Positions 26,605-35,548 of a DNA stretch of 64,000 nucleotides are shown here, one piece after another (positions within the stretch are counted from its first letter, which is position 1; each line of letters begins with the position of its first letter). A program made the position numbers and the translations under genes. A model generated the notes under the pieces. The model worked only from the letters and a program-made list of their open reading frames with translations, did no database searches and was not told the origin of the DNA. This DNA is from Rubricoccus marinus (GTDB taxonomy: Bacteria; Bacteroidota; Rhodothermia; Rhodothermales; Rubricoccaceae), in contig NZ_MQWB01000011.1 of NCBI RefSeq assembly GCF_002257665.1, forward strand, positions 104,487-168,486, in the 5' to 3' direction.

Positions 26605-26945
26605 CGGCCGGGGTGAGGAATCAGGGGGCGTAGTGGGCGTAGCCCGCGCGCCCCTTGCGCGCGGAAACGCGCGCTGTGACGAGCGCCGACTCGCCCCGTA
26701 GACGGGTGCCTTTGGTGATCTCCCAGTCGCCCAGCCTATGTCTCGAACATGTGCAAGAAGCTCTCGCGCTCTGAGAGCCCCTCAGAGCGCCCAGGCTTTT
26801 TATGTGGCCTCCGTGTCAGACCGAGAGGCCGAGCGCGCCAGAGGCGGCACGGAGGACGCGAGAGAGGCCGTGACAGACGGTGTGGCAGCGGGAGGGGGCG
26901 AGCGTTCGGTTGCCCCTCTCCCCTTTCCACCCTCCGGGTCCGCCC

Positions 26946-27452
26946 GTGCCCTTCCCTCTGACGACTCATTCCGGCGACGGCGCGTCTTCGCGCGTCGCGA
27001 CGCCCGGCGAACTCGTGGTGACGGCCTACGTCCCCGCCAGCGAAGTCTCGCCGGGGCCACCGCTGCCACTCGTGCTCAGCCGGGTCTCGGCGGGCTTCCC
27101 GTCGCCCGCGGACGACTACGTCGAGGGGCACCTCGACATGCACGAGCTGACGGGCGCGCTCTCGCCGTCGTGCTACTGGATGCAAGCCGAGGGGGAGTCG
27201 ATGACCGGCGCGGGGATCCTGAGTGGCGACCGGCTGCTGGTCGACCGCGCGATCGAGCCGGCCTCTGGCGACGTCGTCGTGGCGGCCATCGACGGCGAGC
27301 TGACGGTCAAGCGGTTCCTGCGGCAGGGAACGCGCACGGCGCTCCTGGCGGCGAACCCGAACTACCCGTCCATCGAGCTCTGCGAGGGGCAGGAGCTGGT
27401 GGTGTGGGGCGTGGTGACGTTCGTGCTCCACAACGCTCGGGGGCGATCGTGA
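26946..27452 (+). CDS. umuD: UmuD-like Y-family polymerase accessory protease
   Basis: 168 residues from GTG 26946; GTG 26880 would give 190. S24/LexA-type peptidase: self-cleavage site Ala-Gly in LVLSRVSAGFPSPADDYVEG, nucleophile Ser in YWMQAEGESMTGAGI, general-base Lys in GELTVKRFLRQG. UmuD is cleaved in the SOS response and then partners UmuC in translesion synthesis. The N-terminus is longer than the usual 139-residue UmuD, so the start is uncertain. It overlaps umuC by GTGA. Confidence 0.9.
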   Translation: MPFPLTTHSGDGASSRVATPGELVVTAYVPASEVSPGPPLPLVLSRVSAGFPSPADDYVEGHLDMHELTGALSPSCYWMQAEGESMTGAGILSGDRLLVDRAIEPASGDVVVAAIDGELTVKRFLRQGTRTALLAANPNYPSIELCEGQELVVWGVVTFVLHNARGRS

Positions 27453-28858
27453 CGGCGCCAGAGGCTGGGCCCCTCCCCTCTCGCGCCGATGCTCGCCCGC
27501 GGCGGCTGTTCGCGCTCGTGGACTGCTCGGCGTTCTACTGCTCGTGCGAGCGGGTCTTCGACCCGTCGCTCGACGGCGTGCCCGTTGCGGTGCTGTCGAA
27601 CAACGACGGCTGCATCATCGCGCGCTCGCAAGAGGTCAAGGACCTCGGGATCCCGATGGGCGCGCCGTTCTTCAAGCACAAGCGCGAGCTGGCGGAGCAA
27701 GGTGTCCGCGTGTTCTCGTCCAACTACACCCTTTACGGGGACATGAGCCGCCGGGTGATGGCGGTCTTGGAGACGGTGACGCCCGACGTGGAGGTGTACT
27801 CGATCGACGAGGCGTTTCTGAGCGTGCCGACACCCGAGGGCTCGCCCCAAGCCGTCTGTGCCGAGATGGAGCGGCGCGCGGTCGAGATCCGGGCGAAGGT
27901 GCTCAGGTGGACGGGGATCCCGGTGCGGGTGTCGTGGGCGGAGACGAAGACGCTCGCGAAGGCGGCGAGCGAGTGGGCCAAGGTGAAACTGAAAGCGGGC
28001 GGCGAGCCGTGCGTGTGCCTGTGGGGCCACCCAGAACGGGAGCGCTGGCTGGCGTCGATGCCCGTCGGCGACGTGTGGGGCGTGGGGCGGCGCTGGGCGG
28101 CCAAGTTGGAGGCACTGGGCGCGGCGACGGCGTCGGGACTGGCGGCGTTGCCCGACGGCGTGCTGCGCCAGCGGTTCAACGTGGTGTTGCTGCGGACTGC
28201 GATGGAACTCAGGGGCGTGTCGTGTCTGCCGCTCTCGGACGCGCCCGTCGCGCGGCAGACGTTGGTGAAGTCGCGGAGCTTCGGGGAGCCCGCGAGCGAC
28301 CTCAGCACGATCTCTCAGGCTGTGGCGACGCACGCGGCGCGAGCGGCGGAAAAGCTCCGGCGCGAGGGGCTCGTCGCGGGACGGATCGAGGCGTTCGTGA
28401 CAACGAAGCGGTTCGGGGCCGGTCCGCACCGCTCGGGATGCCGGGGCGAGATGCTCGGCGAGGCGACGGCCGATTCGGGCGCGCTGGTCGCGGCGGCGCG
28501 GCGGAGCCTGGGCCGGGCGTACGTGGAGTTCGACGCCAGAGGCACGCCGTACCGCTACCGTAAGGCGGGCGTGACGCTGTTGGAGATTCGGCCCGTGGGG
28601 ACGGAGCAGCGGGGACTGTTCGCCGTCACGGATGGCGACACAGCGTCGGACCGCCAGAGGCGGGCGGCGCTGATGGAGGCGCTGGACGCGGCGAACCGGA
28701 AGTACGGGAAGCGGGCGGTCGTAGTGGCATCGCAGGGGTGCCCCTCAACCCTCTCGCGGACGCGGGCCGCGTCAGGCGCGCCCGCGTGGGAGATGCGACG
28801 GGAGCGGATGAGCCCGCGGTACACGACGCGGTGGGACGAGTTGGCGGTGGTCCGCTAG
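27449..28858 (+). CDS. umuC: UmuC-like DNA polymerase V catalytic subunit
   Basis: 469 residues from GTG 27449, overlapping the umuD stop. Y-family polymerase: catalytic Asp in LFALVDCSAFYCSCERVFDP, SNNDGCIIARS, and the DE pair in VEVYSIDEAFLS; the helix-hairpin-helix (VWGVGRRWAAKLEALG) and little-finger domain follow. The typical UmuC C-terminus (MSPRYTTRWDELAVVR) is intact. Plasmid-borne umuDC operons provide damage-induced mutagenic bypass; this pair sits at the edge of the replication/defence block. Confidence 0.95.
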   Translation: MTAPEAGPLPSRADARPRRLFALVDCSAFYCSCERVFDPSLDGVPVAVLSNNDGCIIARSQEVKDLGIPMGAPFFKHKRELAEQGVRVFSSNYTLYGDMSRRVMAVLETVTPDVEVYSIDEAFLSVPTPEGSPQAVCAEMERRAVEIRAKVLRWTGIPVRVSWAETKTLAKAASEWAKVKLKAGGEPCVCLWGHPERERWLASMPVGDVWGVGRRWAAKLEALGAATASGLAALPDGVLRQRFNVVLLRTAMELRGVSCLPLSDAPVARQTLVKSRSFGEPASDLSTISQAVATHAARAAEKLRREGLVAGRIEAFVTTKRFGAGPHRSGCRGEMLGEATADSGALVAAARRSLGRAYVEFDARGTPYRYRKAGVTLLEIRPVGTEQRGLFAVTDGDTASDRQRRAALMEALDAANRKYGKRAVVVASQGCPSTLSRTRAASGAPAWEMRRERMSPRYTTRWDELAVVR

Positions 28859-28879
28859 CCCGGCGACCAGGTATCCTTT

Positions 28880-31800
28880 CTAGGTATCCCCCTTCGCGCC
28901 TTTGGAAGAACGGTGGGGTAGGACTTCCAGCACAACGGGTGCGATCTCGTAGCCCTCCAGGTGCGCGACTCTCGCCTGCTCGCGGAGGTTCACACACACC
29001 GTTTCGCGAGATGTGCTTTTGCCCTTCCGCGAGTCGGCGTCATCCCAGAGTGTCTTCTCGAAGGAGACAATGAGGTGGATCCCGTAGCGGCGCCCACTCT
29101 CCCGGAGGTAGCGGCGGGCGAGCTGACCGAGGAGCCCGTTTGCATAGTCGTCATTCCAGGCTCCCTTGACCTCAATGATGACCTCCACGGTCTCGCCGTT
29201 CGGCAATGCGAGGACAGCGAGGATGTCCGTCTCGCTGCGTGGAAAGGATTCTGCCTCGCGCGCAAAGACGACGCGGCGTGTACCCAGTTCGTCTTGGAGG
29301 TGGCGCTTGATGTAGTCGCTGACCCCGTTCTCGTCTCTAGGTCGTGCCACGTTGGGGTGAGCGGTGAGTTCCTCATTCCAAAGCTCCGGGGACGCGCCCT
29401 GGCGTTGGCCCGAGAGCTTGGTTTGCAGACGTTTCAGCGAGCACAGGATAGCGGCCTGGAGCTCGCGGTCGCTGCGGATCGGCGCGGCGTCGGGATCCTG
29501 AGCGAGGGCGAGCACGGCGGCGGGAGCGAGGTAGTCCGGGTCGCGCTTGGCACGTTCGGCACGGGCATTACGGACCCAACTCGTGACGTCGAGTGTGGGG
29601 ACGTCTGCGCCAATCGCCTTCAGGGCGTTGATTGCCTCCTGGGTCCCTCGCTGCGCGATGGAGCGAAGCAAGTGGTTGACGAGCGTCGAGCGCCAGCCGA
29701 TGACGCCGTCGGACGGAGTAAGTGAGTGCGCGCGCCGCGCGATGTCGGTGAGTGTGTGGAGCGAGACGGTATCGAACTGCACGGTTCGGTACCGGCCCTG
29801 GTGCGTGATGGCCTCGAAGAGAGCACGGGCATCGGCCTCGTCGTCCAGATGGCTGCTGAGAAGACTCCAGGCCGCGTCGGGATCGGCCTGGAAGGCGAGG
29901 GCGGCGTAGGCGAGCCCCTGCTCGGTGAACCCCTCTCCCCTACCGAGTCGGCCCTTGAGCTCGGCGAGCGTGGCACCGGTGGCCTCCGGCTGACGGTTGA
30001 CGACGAGCGTCTCCAAGAGTGAGAACCTGACGTCGTTGTCGCCGTGCTGGATGGCCGCGTCAACGAGGGCGGTGCGGAGCCGGGCGTTCCAGAACGGTCG
30101 GAGCGAGTAGATAACGGTGAGCCCGTAGGGGGTGGCCTCGGCGAGCATCGCAGAGATCTCGGCGACTAACGCGTCCGGAGCCTTTCGGTACGCGCGCACG
30201 AGGAGATCGCCGCGGCGCTTAACGGTCGTTGTGCCGTTGGAGTTGAAGTCGGCTCGGATGAGCGCCCTCACGTGTCGCCTCCACGTATCCGGGGCGACGA
30301 CGCCGAGCGTATCGGTGGCTTCCGCAATGCGGAACGCGGTCACGATGGCAGAAGGCGTCAGGGCGACGTCAGGGGCCGCCAGCGCGCTGAGCGCGGCCTG
30401 GGCGACCTGGCTACGTGCCGAAGGGTTGAGCACCCGCCAGGTACGAGCGCGGCGGAGATCGTCGTGGACGTTGAGCGTGTGGGTGTTCCGGTCGTCGGCG
30501 GGGTCACGTTTGAGCTGGGCGACGACATCCTCCCACGCGCTCGAGTCTCCGCCGATCACGGCCAGAGAGAGATCCGCGATCACGTCCGGCACCGGAGGGT
30601 CTGGAACGTGGGGGGTCTGGCGCTCCTCCATCTCCGCCTCACGCTCCGCCTCGCGACGCGCCTTCGCTGCGAGCTTGGCCTTCGCGCTGGGGACATCTGG
30701 ATGATCGAGAGGCACCGGCGCGAAGTAGCACGTCCAAAGACTGTCGAGCGCAGGCACGCGAGGCGCGGGACCGACCGCTGCAAGAAGGGCCTCGCGGTCG
30801 GCGGGCATCCGTGCGACGGTCGCTACGGCTCTGGCCCATATGCGCTGCGTCTCGCCAGAGGCCTCGGTGAGACGAGCCAGGAGCCAGGGCAGGTCATCGC
30901 GTACGAGGGTCTCGCGGAGGCCTGAGAGGGATATCGTCCGGTGGATGTCGGTCTCGCGCTCAGGAATCGGCTCGGCGTCAAGTGCGACTGCGGCTTGGAC
31001 GAGGGCGCGGCGCACGTCGGACGGTGGAGTTGTGCCTTCGACTGGCCAGTAGGCGACGGGCACAACGGTCTCGCCGTACGTGGGCGTGATGGCGCGGACG
31101 AGCGCGGCAGCGATGTCGGGGTCGTCCATGACCCGGGGCTGTGTCGCCTGGACGAGAGCCGTCGCGAGAGGCCGGGTGCCAACGTTTAGGCTCGGGTTGC
31201 CGGCCAGCCACGTGAGACCGTCGACGAGCGCCGTGGCAGGTAGGTCGCCGTTCTCGACGTGGTCTTCTGCGAAGTTCGCCGCTGTGGTTTCGAGTTGGGT
31301 CGCACCTGCCTTCACGTCCGACTCTATCTGAGAAACGAGGTCGGCGAAGGAGAGGCGCTCTGGGAAACGGGCAGCCCGGACGGAGAACGCGACCCAGCGG
31401 TGGGGGTCGTCGCTCTCGGGCGGGGTTTCTAGCGCCGAGAGAGCGTCGGCGGTGTCGGTGTTGCCGAGTTCGAGTGCGGCATTGGTCGCGTGACGGCGGA
31501 CGGTCTCATCGTGGGCATCGCCGAGCGCGATCTCGACAAAGAGAGGGACAAGCGCTGTCCGACGGGTCGCGACAGCGGCGTGAATAGCGGCGGTTCGGCC
31601 TCCGAGAGCGTGCCCCGGGTCCCTGATCCATGCGGCTAGCTGGTCGTCGAGGCCAGGGTGTACGAGGTGGTGAGGCGACGGCAGCGCCGCGCCGTAGCTC
31701 AGCCGTCCGGCATCGTGGGCCTGCTGGCACGCGAGGATCGCCGCCTTTCGGCCCTCTTCGTCCAGAGAATCGTCCAGGTATCGGAGGGCGACCCCAGGTT

Positions 31801-33043
31801 CGCGGGAGACGAGGTGCGCCCGGAAGTCAGGGTCGAGCGCGGAGAGCCACGCGGCAGTCTCGGCGTGCTGTGGGCGGACCCCCCCAGTAGGGTGCGAGAG
31901 GAGCGTGTTCGAGGCGTCCGGGGGTGTCTGGGCATTGACGAGGTACTGCGCCGCGAGGAACTCTTCGTACGAGCGGTGCACGAAGCGGAAGCCCCGCCCG
32001 TCCCCGGCGCCATCGGTGGCGATGAGACCGGAGTGGAGCGTCAACTCTTTGAGGGCGTTGCGAATCGCGGAGCCGTCCCAGGACGTGTCGCTTGTGCCCT
32101 CAACATCAGAGAGCGTGATGGCATCGCCATCGGACGTGCCGTCCAGCAGCAGGCGGAGCCGTCCGGACCCGAGCAGGAGGACGGCGATGCGGCTCGCGAG
32201 GCGGACGCGCTCGGCGGGTGTCGTGGTTCCGACGCGGCCGACTTCATGGCGGTACTCGTTGGGGTCCTCCGCAAGAAGTTGGACCGCTTGGCCGTAGAGA
32301 GCGACGCGGCTCTCGGGCAGCCGCTGGTCTTTCTCGTAGATGCGGAGAAGCAGATCGAGCGTCAGCGGCGCCGCGGCGAGGGGCCCGACCTTGGCCTCGT
32401 CGACGGCGGCGAGGAACGGATCGGCATGTCCCTCTCCGAGCCTTGCGGCTGCAATCGCCCAAGCATCGAGCCGCCGGAGCGGCGCCAGTGTATAGACCTC
32501 GACGCGACCCATGAGCGCCTTCAGGTCTCGTTCGAGGGTGTGGGGGCGATCTCCGTCTCGACAGGCGATGCGGATGCAAAGGCTGGAGACATCTCCCCCA
32601 CTCTTGAGTGCTCGGACGATGGCCTTGCCCAGTGTGCGGACGTCGGTGCGGCCTTCGTCGTAGGCGTCAAAGAAGAGGGTCGGCCGCTGTTCGCCTCGCA
32701 CCCAGGCCTCTACTTCGGGCTGGTCGAGCAGGTCGCTGAGATCGGAGGACTCTGAGACTTCCGCGAGGTCGACCACGAGCTTGGGTCCAACCTCCTGATC
32801 GGCCATCACCCCGATCTCCGTCGACTTCCCGATGCCAGGGGGGCCGAGCAGGACGAGAACGTCTGAGCTGACGAGACCGGGTGCGTACTTGAAGTGCTCG
32901 TTGCCGGACCTGAGAGTCATCTGTCCCGGCTCCTCGAAGCCAGGGATAGGCGTCGCGGTCGCGAGGAAACCACCGCTGAGCCTCGGCGATTCGTCGATCG
33001 GAACCCAGACACGGGAGACAGGAAGGACGAGATCGGCGTCCAC
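28880..33043 (-). CDS. NACHT-type NTPase with repeat region and C-terminal nuclease-like domain
   Basis: 1387 residues. P-loop VLLGPPGIGKSTEI (about 66-76) and Walker B TLFFDAYDEG (about 121-130) define a STAND/NACHT NTPase; GFRFVHRSYEEFLAAQYL is the typical NACHT winged-helix signature. About 400-1200 is an alpha-helical HEAT/TPR-like solenoid. Near the end, SETDILAVLALP and EVIIEVKGAW (about 1267-1296) form a PD-(D/E)XK-like core: Asp, then E-x-K. Sensor, switch and nuclease thus lie in one chain, as in anti-phage NLR-like proteins, but with the effector at the C-terminus. Its promoter region is shared with parA. Confidence 0.8.
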   Translation of the reverse strand: MDADLVLPVSRVWVPIDESPRLSGGFLATATPIPGFEEPGQMTLRSGNEHFKYAPGLVSSDVLVLLGPPGIGKSTEIGVMADQEVGPKLVVDLAEVSESSDLSDLLDQPEVEAWVRGEQRPTLFFDAYDEGRTDVRTLGKAIVRALKSGGDVSSLCIRIACRDGDRPHTLERDLKALMGRVEVYTLAPLRRLDAWAIAAARLGEGHADPFLAAVDEAKVGPLAAAPLTLDLLLRIYEKDQRLPESRVALYGQAVQLLAEDPNEYRHEVGRVGTTTPAERVRLASRIAVLLLGSGRLRLLLDGTSDGDAITLSDVEGTSDTSWDGSAIRNALKELTLHSGLIATDGAGDGRGFRFVHRSYEEFLAAQYLVNAQTPPDASNTLLSHPTGGVRPQHAETAAWLSALDPDFRAHLVSREPGVALRYLDDSLDEEGRKAAILACQQAHDAGRLSYGAALPSPHHLVHPGLDDQLAAWIRDPGHALGGRTAAIHAAVATRRTALVPLFVEIALGDAHDETVRRHATNAALELGNTDTADALSALETPPESDDPHRWVAFSVRAARFPERLSFADLVSQIESDVKAGATQLETTAANFAEDHVENGDLPATALVDGLTWLAGNPSLNVGTRPLATALVQATQPRVMDDPDIAAALVRAITPTYGETVVPVAYWPVEGTTPPSDVRRALVQAAVALDAEPIPERETDIHRTISLSGLRETLVRDDLPWLLARLTEASGETQRIWARAVATVARMPADREALLAAVGPAPRVPALDSLWTCYFAPVPLDHPDVPSAKAKLAAKARREAEREAEMEERQTPHVPDPPVPDVIADLSLAVIGGDSSAWEDVVAQLKRDPADDRNTHTLNVHDDLRRARTWRVLNPSARSQVAQAALSALAAPDVALTPSAIVTAFRIAEATDTLGVVAPDTWRRHVRALIRADFNSNGTTTVKRRGDLLVRAYRKAPDALVAEISAMLAEATPYGLTVIYSLRPFWNARLRTALVDAAIQHGDNDVRFSLLETLVVNRQPEATGATLAELKGRLGRGEGFTEQGLAYAALAFQADPDAAWSLLSSHLDDEADARALFEAITHQGRYRTVQFDTVSLHTLTDIARRAHSLTPSDGVIGWRSTLVNHLLRSIAQRGTQEAINALKAIGADVPTLDVTSWVRNARAERAKRDPDYLAPAAVLALAQDPDAAPIRSDRELQAAILCSLKRLQTKLSGQRQGASPELWNEELTAHPNVARPRDENGVSDYIKRHLQDELGTRRVVFAREAESFPRSETDILAVLALPNGETVEVIIEVKGAWNDDYANGLLGQLARRYLRESGRRYGIHLIVSFEKTLWDDADSRKGKSTSRETVCVNLREQARVAHLEGYEIAPVVLEVLPHRSSKGAKGDT

Positions 33044-33395
33044 GGATGAGCGGGTTGGGGATGAGGGAGTTACGCAAGTCTCGACTGCGACGGCAACGCC
33101 TCATGTCGCCACGGACGTCCCACTGTGCAGCGGGAGGTTTTCTCAGACGGTGCTGACGGCATCTGGGTTCGTAGCAGTACCGCCCAGTCGGGTGGGACTC
33201 ACACTAGCGTCTGGGGTGGTGGCGAATTCGCCCGCGCCGAGGTTGAAGCGGAGAACGCTCTCTGAGGCCCGCCAGCCCGACGGGCGTCTCCCAGGTCGCA
33301 GATTCGGTCCGCGTGCACTACACGCGACGTGGCGGGCCCGTAGCGGCGGAAGGCAAGTGCTTACCCACACACAGGGGACGCAAAAAAAACGATTC

Positions 33396-33478
33396 TAGTA
33401 GACTAGTCGCTTTGAAGTAGACTAGTTGACTGGTGGTCCCTTAGTTTCTTGGTAGACCACGCAGTACCTTAGTAGACC
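33396..33478. repeat. parA upstream repeats (centromere/operator candidate)
   Basis: The 453-bp gap 33044-33496 ends in AT-richer DNA with repeated TAGTAGACTAGT (33396-33407), AGTAGACTAGT (33416-33426), GGTAGACC (33451-33458) and AGTAGACC (33471-33478). Similar words in inverted orientation follow parA. Short phased repeats around parA genes with ribbon-helix-helix partners usually serve as both parS and operator. The left part of the gap shows nothing else recognisable. Confidence 0.65.
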
Positions 33479-33496
33479 TCTCCCCTCCCCCGGACC

Positions 33497-34333
33497 ATGA
33501 TCGTATCCGTTCAGAACCAGAAGGGCGGCGTCGGCAAGACCGCGACGGCCGTCAGCCTGGCCTCGGTCGCCCGCGCTCGCGGGCAACGCGTGCTGCTCGT
33601 CGACCTCGACCCGCAGGCGAGCGCGTCGCGGTGGCTCGACGTGGAGCCGGACGGCGAAGCGGTGCTCGGGCTGAGCGACCTGCTCGACGGGGTGGCGTCG
33701 GGAGACGTCACGCTGGACCAGGCCGTCGTGGAGGCACGCGCGGCGGAGGAGGACCGGCCGGAGCTGGACCTGCTGGCGGCCGACGAAGCGCTCCTGTTCA
33801 TCGAGCGCGAGTTGGGCGGCGACGGCGCCACAGACCGCCTCCGCACCGTGCTGGCGGACGCCCGGGAGCGCTACGACCTGATCGTGCTCGACGGAGGCCC
33901 CGCGATCACGGCTCTTTCGGCGAATGCGCTCTATGCGGCCGACGTGGTGCTGGCACCGGTGACGCTTTCCTCGATCGCGCTCGACGGCATCGCGCGACTG
34001 CGCCAATTGGTGGAGCTCGCCAACGAGCAGGGACATGCTCTACGAGCACTGTACCTCCCGACGGGGGCCGACGCGCGGCTGCGCGAGACACGCGAGTTGC
34101 TGGACGTGATGCGCGAGGCCTTCGGGTCGTTTCCGGACGGAGACGTGCTGGAGCCGGTGCGGTACAGCTCGGCGTTGAGCCGGGCGTACGGCACACGCGA
34201 GACGATCGCGGAGTACGCCGACACGGCGCGTGCGGAGACGGGTAGGGGGGACCGCGCCGCAGACCGTGCGGTCGAGGACTATGGTGCGGTCTTGGACGCG
34301 CTCGACCGGATCCAAGAGAGAACGAGAGACTAG
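33497..34333 (+). CDS. parA: ParA-family partition ATPase
   Basis: 278 residues. Deviant Walker A at the N-terminus (MIVSVQNQKGGVGKTATAVS), Walker A' LLVDLDPQASASRWL, and Walker B LIVLDGGPAIT. There is no N-terminal HTH, which is the type Ib layout (short ParA plus small RHH partner). It drives plasmid segregation on the nucleoid. It is followed 54 bp later by the RHH gene and flanked by AGTAGACTAGT-like repeats, consistent with a parA-parB-parS cassette next to rep. Confidence 0.93.
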   Translation: MIVSVQNQKGGVGKTATAVSLASVARARGQRVLLVDLDPQASASRWLDVEPDGEAVLGLSDLLDGVASGDVTLDQAVVEARAAEEDRPELDLLAADEALLFIERELGGDGATDRLRTVLADARERYDLIVLDGGPAITALSANALYAADVVLAPVTLSSIALDGIARLRQLVELANEQGHALRALYLPTGADARLRETRELLDVMREAFGSFPDGDVLEPVRYSSALSRAYGTRETIAEYADTARAETGRGDRAADRAVEDYGAVLDALDRIQERTRD

Positions 34334-34361
34334 TCTCTTAGTCTGTTGTTAGTCTACTAGT
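34326..34361. repeat. parA downstream palindromes
   Basis: GAGACTAGTCTC (34326-34337, perfect palindrome overlapping the parA stop) and AGTCTACTAGT (34351-34361), whose AGTCTACTAG is the reverse complement of part of the first upstream repeat. They lie between parA and the RHH gene and probably belong to the same partition-site family. Confidence 0.55.
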
Positions 34362-34387
34362 CAACCAGTCCACTATCCAGAACCACC

Positions 34388-34822
34388 ATGGCCCGCCGAG
34401 ACCTCCGAAGCAACGCACTCTCTTCTCTGATGGGCGGCGCTCCCGCGAAGCGCGCGCCGGAAGCGCCGCCTTCGCCTGACCCCAAAGAGGGCCAGACCGT
34501 TGTCAAACCGGATGCGAGTTCACGCGCGCCAGCGAAGCCCAAGCCGAGTCCGCGCAAAGCGAAGACGCCGGCGGCGAAAAAGCGAACGCCTAAGCGGAAA
34601 GCTCCAGAGCCCGCCGTTGAGGCCGCGCCGGACGGGTACGTCGGCAAGAGCCAGTACCAGCGCAAGCGGCGCGGCTTGGTGTCGAAGGTGGCAGTCCACC
34701 TGAGCCCGAACGTGGCTTCGGCGCTGAGGCGGGCCGGGGCGGTCGGCGACGAGAACGGCTCGAACATGAGCGAGATCGTCGAGGCGCTCCTGGTGCGGGC
34801 CGGGTACGTGGGCGACGAGTGA
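34388..34822 (+). CDS. Ribbon-helix-helix centromere-binding (ParB-like) protein
   Basis: 144 residues. A long Lys/Pro/Ala-rich disordered N-terminus (about 1-85, e.g. KPKPSPRKAKTPAAKKRTPK) precedes a C-terminal RHH fold (VSKVAVHLSPNVASALRRAG, NMSEIVEALLVRAG). The basic tail may carry the ATPase-stimulating Arg finger, as in ParG/omega-type partners. It abuts the HEPN-like gene end to end in convergent orientation with no spacer. Assignment as parB partner is by position and fold. Confidence 0.8.
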   Translation: MARRDLRSNALSSLMGGAPAKRAPEAPPSPDPKEGQTVVKPDASSRAPAKPKPSPRKAKTPAAKKRTPKRKAPEPAVEAAPDGYVGKSQYQRKRRGLVSKVAVHLSPNVASALRRAGAVGDENGSNMSEIVEALLVRAGYVGDE

Positions 34823-35545
34823 CTACGTCACCGTCAGGCCTGCGGCGGAGCGCTTCATCCAGTCCGTGTAGACCATGACGCGGCGGGTCTTGCCGGTGGG
34901 CGTGTCCATGTAGGCTTTGAGGTAGGAGCCCGCGTTCCGGGTGGTCTGGTCTCCACGGTGGAGTGGGGCGTAGGGGCCGGGGGAGAGCTTGGCTGTGGCG
35001 TCGTTGAACCGGTTCCGCGACTCGGGACTTCTGTGGGCGACGTAGTTGCGGAGTTCTCGGACGGCCTCGTACATCTCGCCTTCGGTATTCGCCAGCGTTC
35101 GGATGGGTGCCGCGAACGAGGGATCGAGCCATTGTCCAGCGCGCCTGGACAGCGCGCTCGCGCTCGGGAAGGTGACGTTGCGACCCTGCGCGTCGAGAAA
35201 CGCAGACACGTCCTGGACTGTGAGCCGAGAGGGCGTGCCGACGGAGACGAGGGGGCGAAGAGTCCCGCTGACGTGCTCGTCGATCTGCCTACGGGCTTTA
35301 TCGACGAGGTGGGCTTGGTAGACGGCGGGTTTCCGGTTGACGAGGGCAATGAATAGGTCCGACCAAAACGACTCGAAGGACACCGCCGCGCTGGTGAATA
35401 CGGCGAGCGACAAACGGCTGACGTCGGCCTGTTCGCTTTCGGTGCCCCGGAGTGCAGCGGAGGTGCGGTGGAAGAACGATTCGAGGCGACCGACGTCGTC
35501 GGTGAAGCGGTCTCGGATCTTCTCTGCGCTGGCAGTACGCGCCAT
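34823..35545 (-). CDS. HEPN-like protein (possible RNase), unknown family
   Basis: 240 residues, all-helical composition. The segment MYEAVRELRNYVAHRSPESR contains the R-x4-H motif (RNYVAH) of HEPN ribonucleases, at the expected place after a long helix; SLAVFTSAAVSFESFWSDLF looks like the first HEPN helix. There is no other domain. The gene follows the 201-residue unknown by 3 bp, so both are probably co-transcribed. Possible toxin or phage-defence RNase; family not identified. Confidence 0.6.
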   Translation of the reverse strand: MARTASAEKIRDRFTDDVGRLESFFHRTSAALRGTESEQADVSRLSLAVFTSAAVSFESFWSDLFIALVNRKPAVYQAHLVDKARRQIDEHVSGTLRPLVSVGTPSRLTVQDVSAFLDAQGRNVTFPSASALSRRAGQWLDPSFAAPIRTLANTEGEMYEAVRELRNYVAHRSPESRNRFNDATAKLSPGPYAPLHRGDQTTRNAGSYLKAYMDTPTGKTRRVMVYTDWMKRSAAGLTVT

Positions 35546-35548
35546 GGG

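Noticed and set aside
26745..26754. GAACATGTGC as a LexA box for umuDC
   Set aside because: Only an 8 of 10 symmetric match and 190 bp upstream; too weak to call.
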